NCBI GenBank assembly: GCA_947384645.1
Contig: CANDHX010000050.1
Coordinates: forward strand, 1 to 8,339
DNA from: an uncultured Mycoplasmatota bacterium
GTDB lineage: Bacteria; Bacillota_I; Bacilli_A; RF39; UBA660
Direction of reading: 5' to 3'
DNA length: 8,339 bases
A program made the position numbers and the translations under genes. Numbering within the stretch: position 1 is the first letter of the stretch; every line of letters begins with the position of its first letter. The notes below the pieces were generated by a model that worked only from the letters and a program-made list of their open reading frames with translations, was not told the DNA's origin and ran no database searches. Below are positions 7,714 to 8,339 of the stretch, piece by piece.

Positions 7714-8258
7714 GCACTTGTCACCGGTCCAAATCTAGAAGACTCTGCTCCATTGAAGAAATTATCCAAAAGCATTCTCAAGTCGTCATTCGAAACTTGT
7801 TTGCTATTTAAAGTACAGTTTGCAAGACCACTTATCAAAGTTTGTAGTCTCTTGTGGATAATTTCTGGTTTCTTTTCTTTAAATAGAATGAAGTATTCTG
7901 TATCTACTGCATTCATTTGGGTACTCATGAACTGATTGGCTTTGCTGATATCTTGCATGAGTAACTTTCTTATATGTTGGTTGTTTGTATTGTTGTACTG
8001 TACTTGCAAATTTGCTAAATACACATTGATGTCGACTGGTCTACCAGCTGATATTAACCAAAACTCATAATCGATTTGATTATAAAAAGTTCTAAGCGAA
8101 AATATTACGTTGTTTTGCACTTCTTGGTCGAGGATAAAGATATTTTTTGGTTCTATCTTTACACCGGTCACCAAATAACCGTTATCTAGCTGTATCATAC
8201 CATTTGTAATTGCCTTTATAGGCATCCAATCTTCAGCACTTTTATTTGTTACTGCCAT
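7710..8258 (-). CDS. VirB4 N-terminal domain protein (TraC-like), separate gene
   Basis: This 182-residue cytoplasmic protein starts with 'AEDWMPIKAITNGMIQLDNGYLVTG' in pattern (8-32). That is the opening seen in the N-terminal domain of VirB4-type proteins, where a 'P-[IV]-K-x-I-x-x-G-[IV]-[IV]-x-L-x-[DN]-G' block begins the first strand pair. It continues with FYNQIDYEFWLISAGRP (58-74), the helix LANLQVQYNNTNNQHIRKLL (81-100), EYFILFKEK (121-129), and a closing helix LRMLLDNFF (160-168). No Walker motifs are present. Its TGA overlaps the ATG of the ATPase gene, so the two products are likely made together and act as one VirB4. The ATG at 8258 follows GGAAGGG, but 14 or so bases away, a poor spacing; no better in-frame start is near. 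From memory, separate N-terminal and ATPase genes occur in other monoderm and candidate-phylum conjugation modules. Confidence 0.85.
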   Translation of the reverse strand: MAVTNKSAEDWMPIKAITNGMIQLDNGYLVTGVKIEPKNIFILDQEVQNNVIFSLRTFYNQIDYEFWLISAGRPVDINVYLANLQVQYNNTNNQHIRKLLMQDISKANQFMSTQMNAVDTEYFILFKEKKPEIIHKRLQTLISGLANCTLNSKQVSNDDLRMLLDNFFNGAESSRFGPVTSA

Positions 8259-8281
8259 CTTTAAAACACCAACCCTTCCAT

Positions 8282-8339
8282 TTATATGTCCTCTGCCTTA
8301 CGAAATAAAACGTATATATGTTTATTATTAGCTGTAATA
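8282..8339 (-). CDS. 3' end of an upstream operon gene, possibly a PrgI-type membrane protein
   Basis: From 8338 one minus-strand frame reads 18 sense codons ending in a basic/aromatic tail (NNKHIYVLFRKAEDI) and TAA at 8284-8282. The stop lies 23 bases before the next start, with a purine-rich site between, as expected for adjacent genes in an operon. In monoderm type IV secretion modules the gene before virB4 usually encodes a small PrgI-family protein with two membrane helices and a short basic/aromatic C-terminus, so that is the likely identity. The fragment is too short to prove it, and another open frame overlaps it. Confidence 0.4.
   Translation of the reverse strand, partial: ITANNKHIYVLFRKAEDI

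Noticed and set aside
7690..7730. A frameshift breaking a single virB4 gene
   Set aside because: The junction is a clean ATGA overlap at a domain boundary, both frames are intact, and the ATPase part begins with a segment that begins related short VirB4 proteins. A natural split is more likely.
8242..8337. Alternative open minus-strand frame at the right edge, running into the VirB4 N-terminal gene
   Set aside because: It would end 17 bases inside the next gene and gives a Trp- and Arg-rich tail; the frame ending at 8282 leaves normal spacing and room for a ribosome site. It cannot be wholly excluded.
1..8339. CRISPR arrays, tRNA or rRNA genes, insertion-sequence ends, direct repeats that could be attachment sites
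   Set aside because: Reading both strands showed no regularly spaced repeats, cloverleaf-like segments, transposase motifs or convincing long repeats; gaps between genes are all under about 110 bases.

Overview
The window is an AT-rich, low-G+C stretch in which every convincing gene lies on the minus strand, so transcription runs from high to low coordinates. Reading is by the standard code: tryptophan is TGG in the recognisable genes. The secretion proteins belong to the monoderm (Gram-positive-like) type IV secretion lineage. A TasA/camelysin-like exported protein sits next to them. Together these suggest a Firmicutes/Bacilli or related gut-type monoderm bacterium, with the module carried on an integrative conjugative element or conjugative plasmid. 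No integrase, relaxase, attachment site or origin is visible, so the type of carrier is inferred.

In transcription order (right to left) the layout is as follows. First comes a fragment of an unidentified upstream gene (8282-8339), whose position fits a PrgI-type membrane protein. Next is a VirB4 split over two genes: an N-terminal domain protein (7710-8258) and the ATPase part (5929-7713), joined by an ATGA stop/start overlap. Then comes a large membrane-anchored, cysteine-rich wall hydrolase with an M23 peptidase and a lysozyme/glucosaminidase-like domain (3758-5908). Two small single-pass proteins follow (3218-3745 and 2758-3231) and look like paired NTF2-like/VirB8-type components. A VirD4 coupling ATPase with a long acidic tail (452-2698) is last. 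A Rho-independent terminator lies right behind virD4 (424-446). A new promoter (372-400) then drives a TasA-like gene that runs off the left edge (1-341).

The genes fit one machine. VirB4 and VirD4 are its cytoplasmic ATPases, the two VirB8-like candidates would be the membrane scaffold, and the M23/lysozyme protein opens the peptidoglycan. A polytopic VirB6-like channel protein is not in the window and would be expected beyond the right edge. Gene spacing within the operon is tight (overlaps or short gaps), except for 59 bases before virD4.

The most interesting points are the two tandem VirB8-like candidates, the second starting at a TTG inside the first gene's end; the split but coupled VirB4; the wall hydrolase with 14 extracellular cysteines; the repeated acidic-aromatic motifs in the VirD4 tail; and a marked excess of the tetranucleotide TCGA over GATC.
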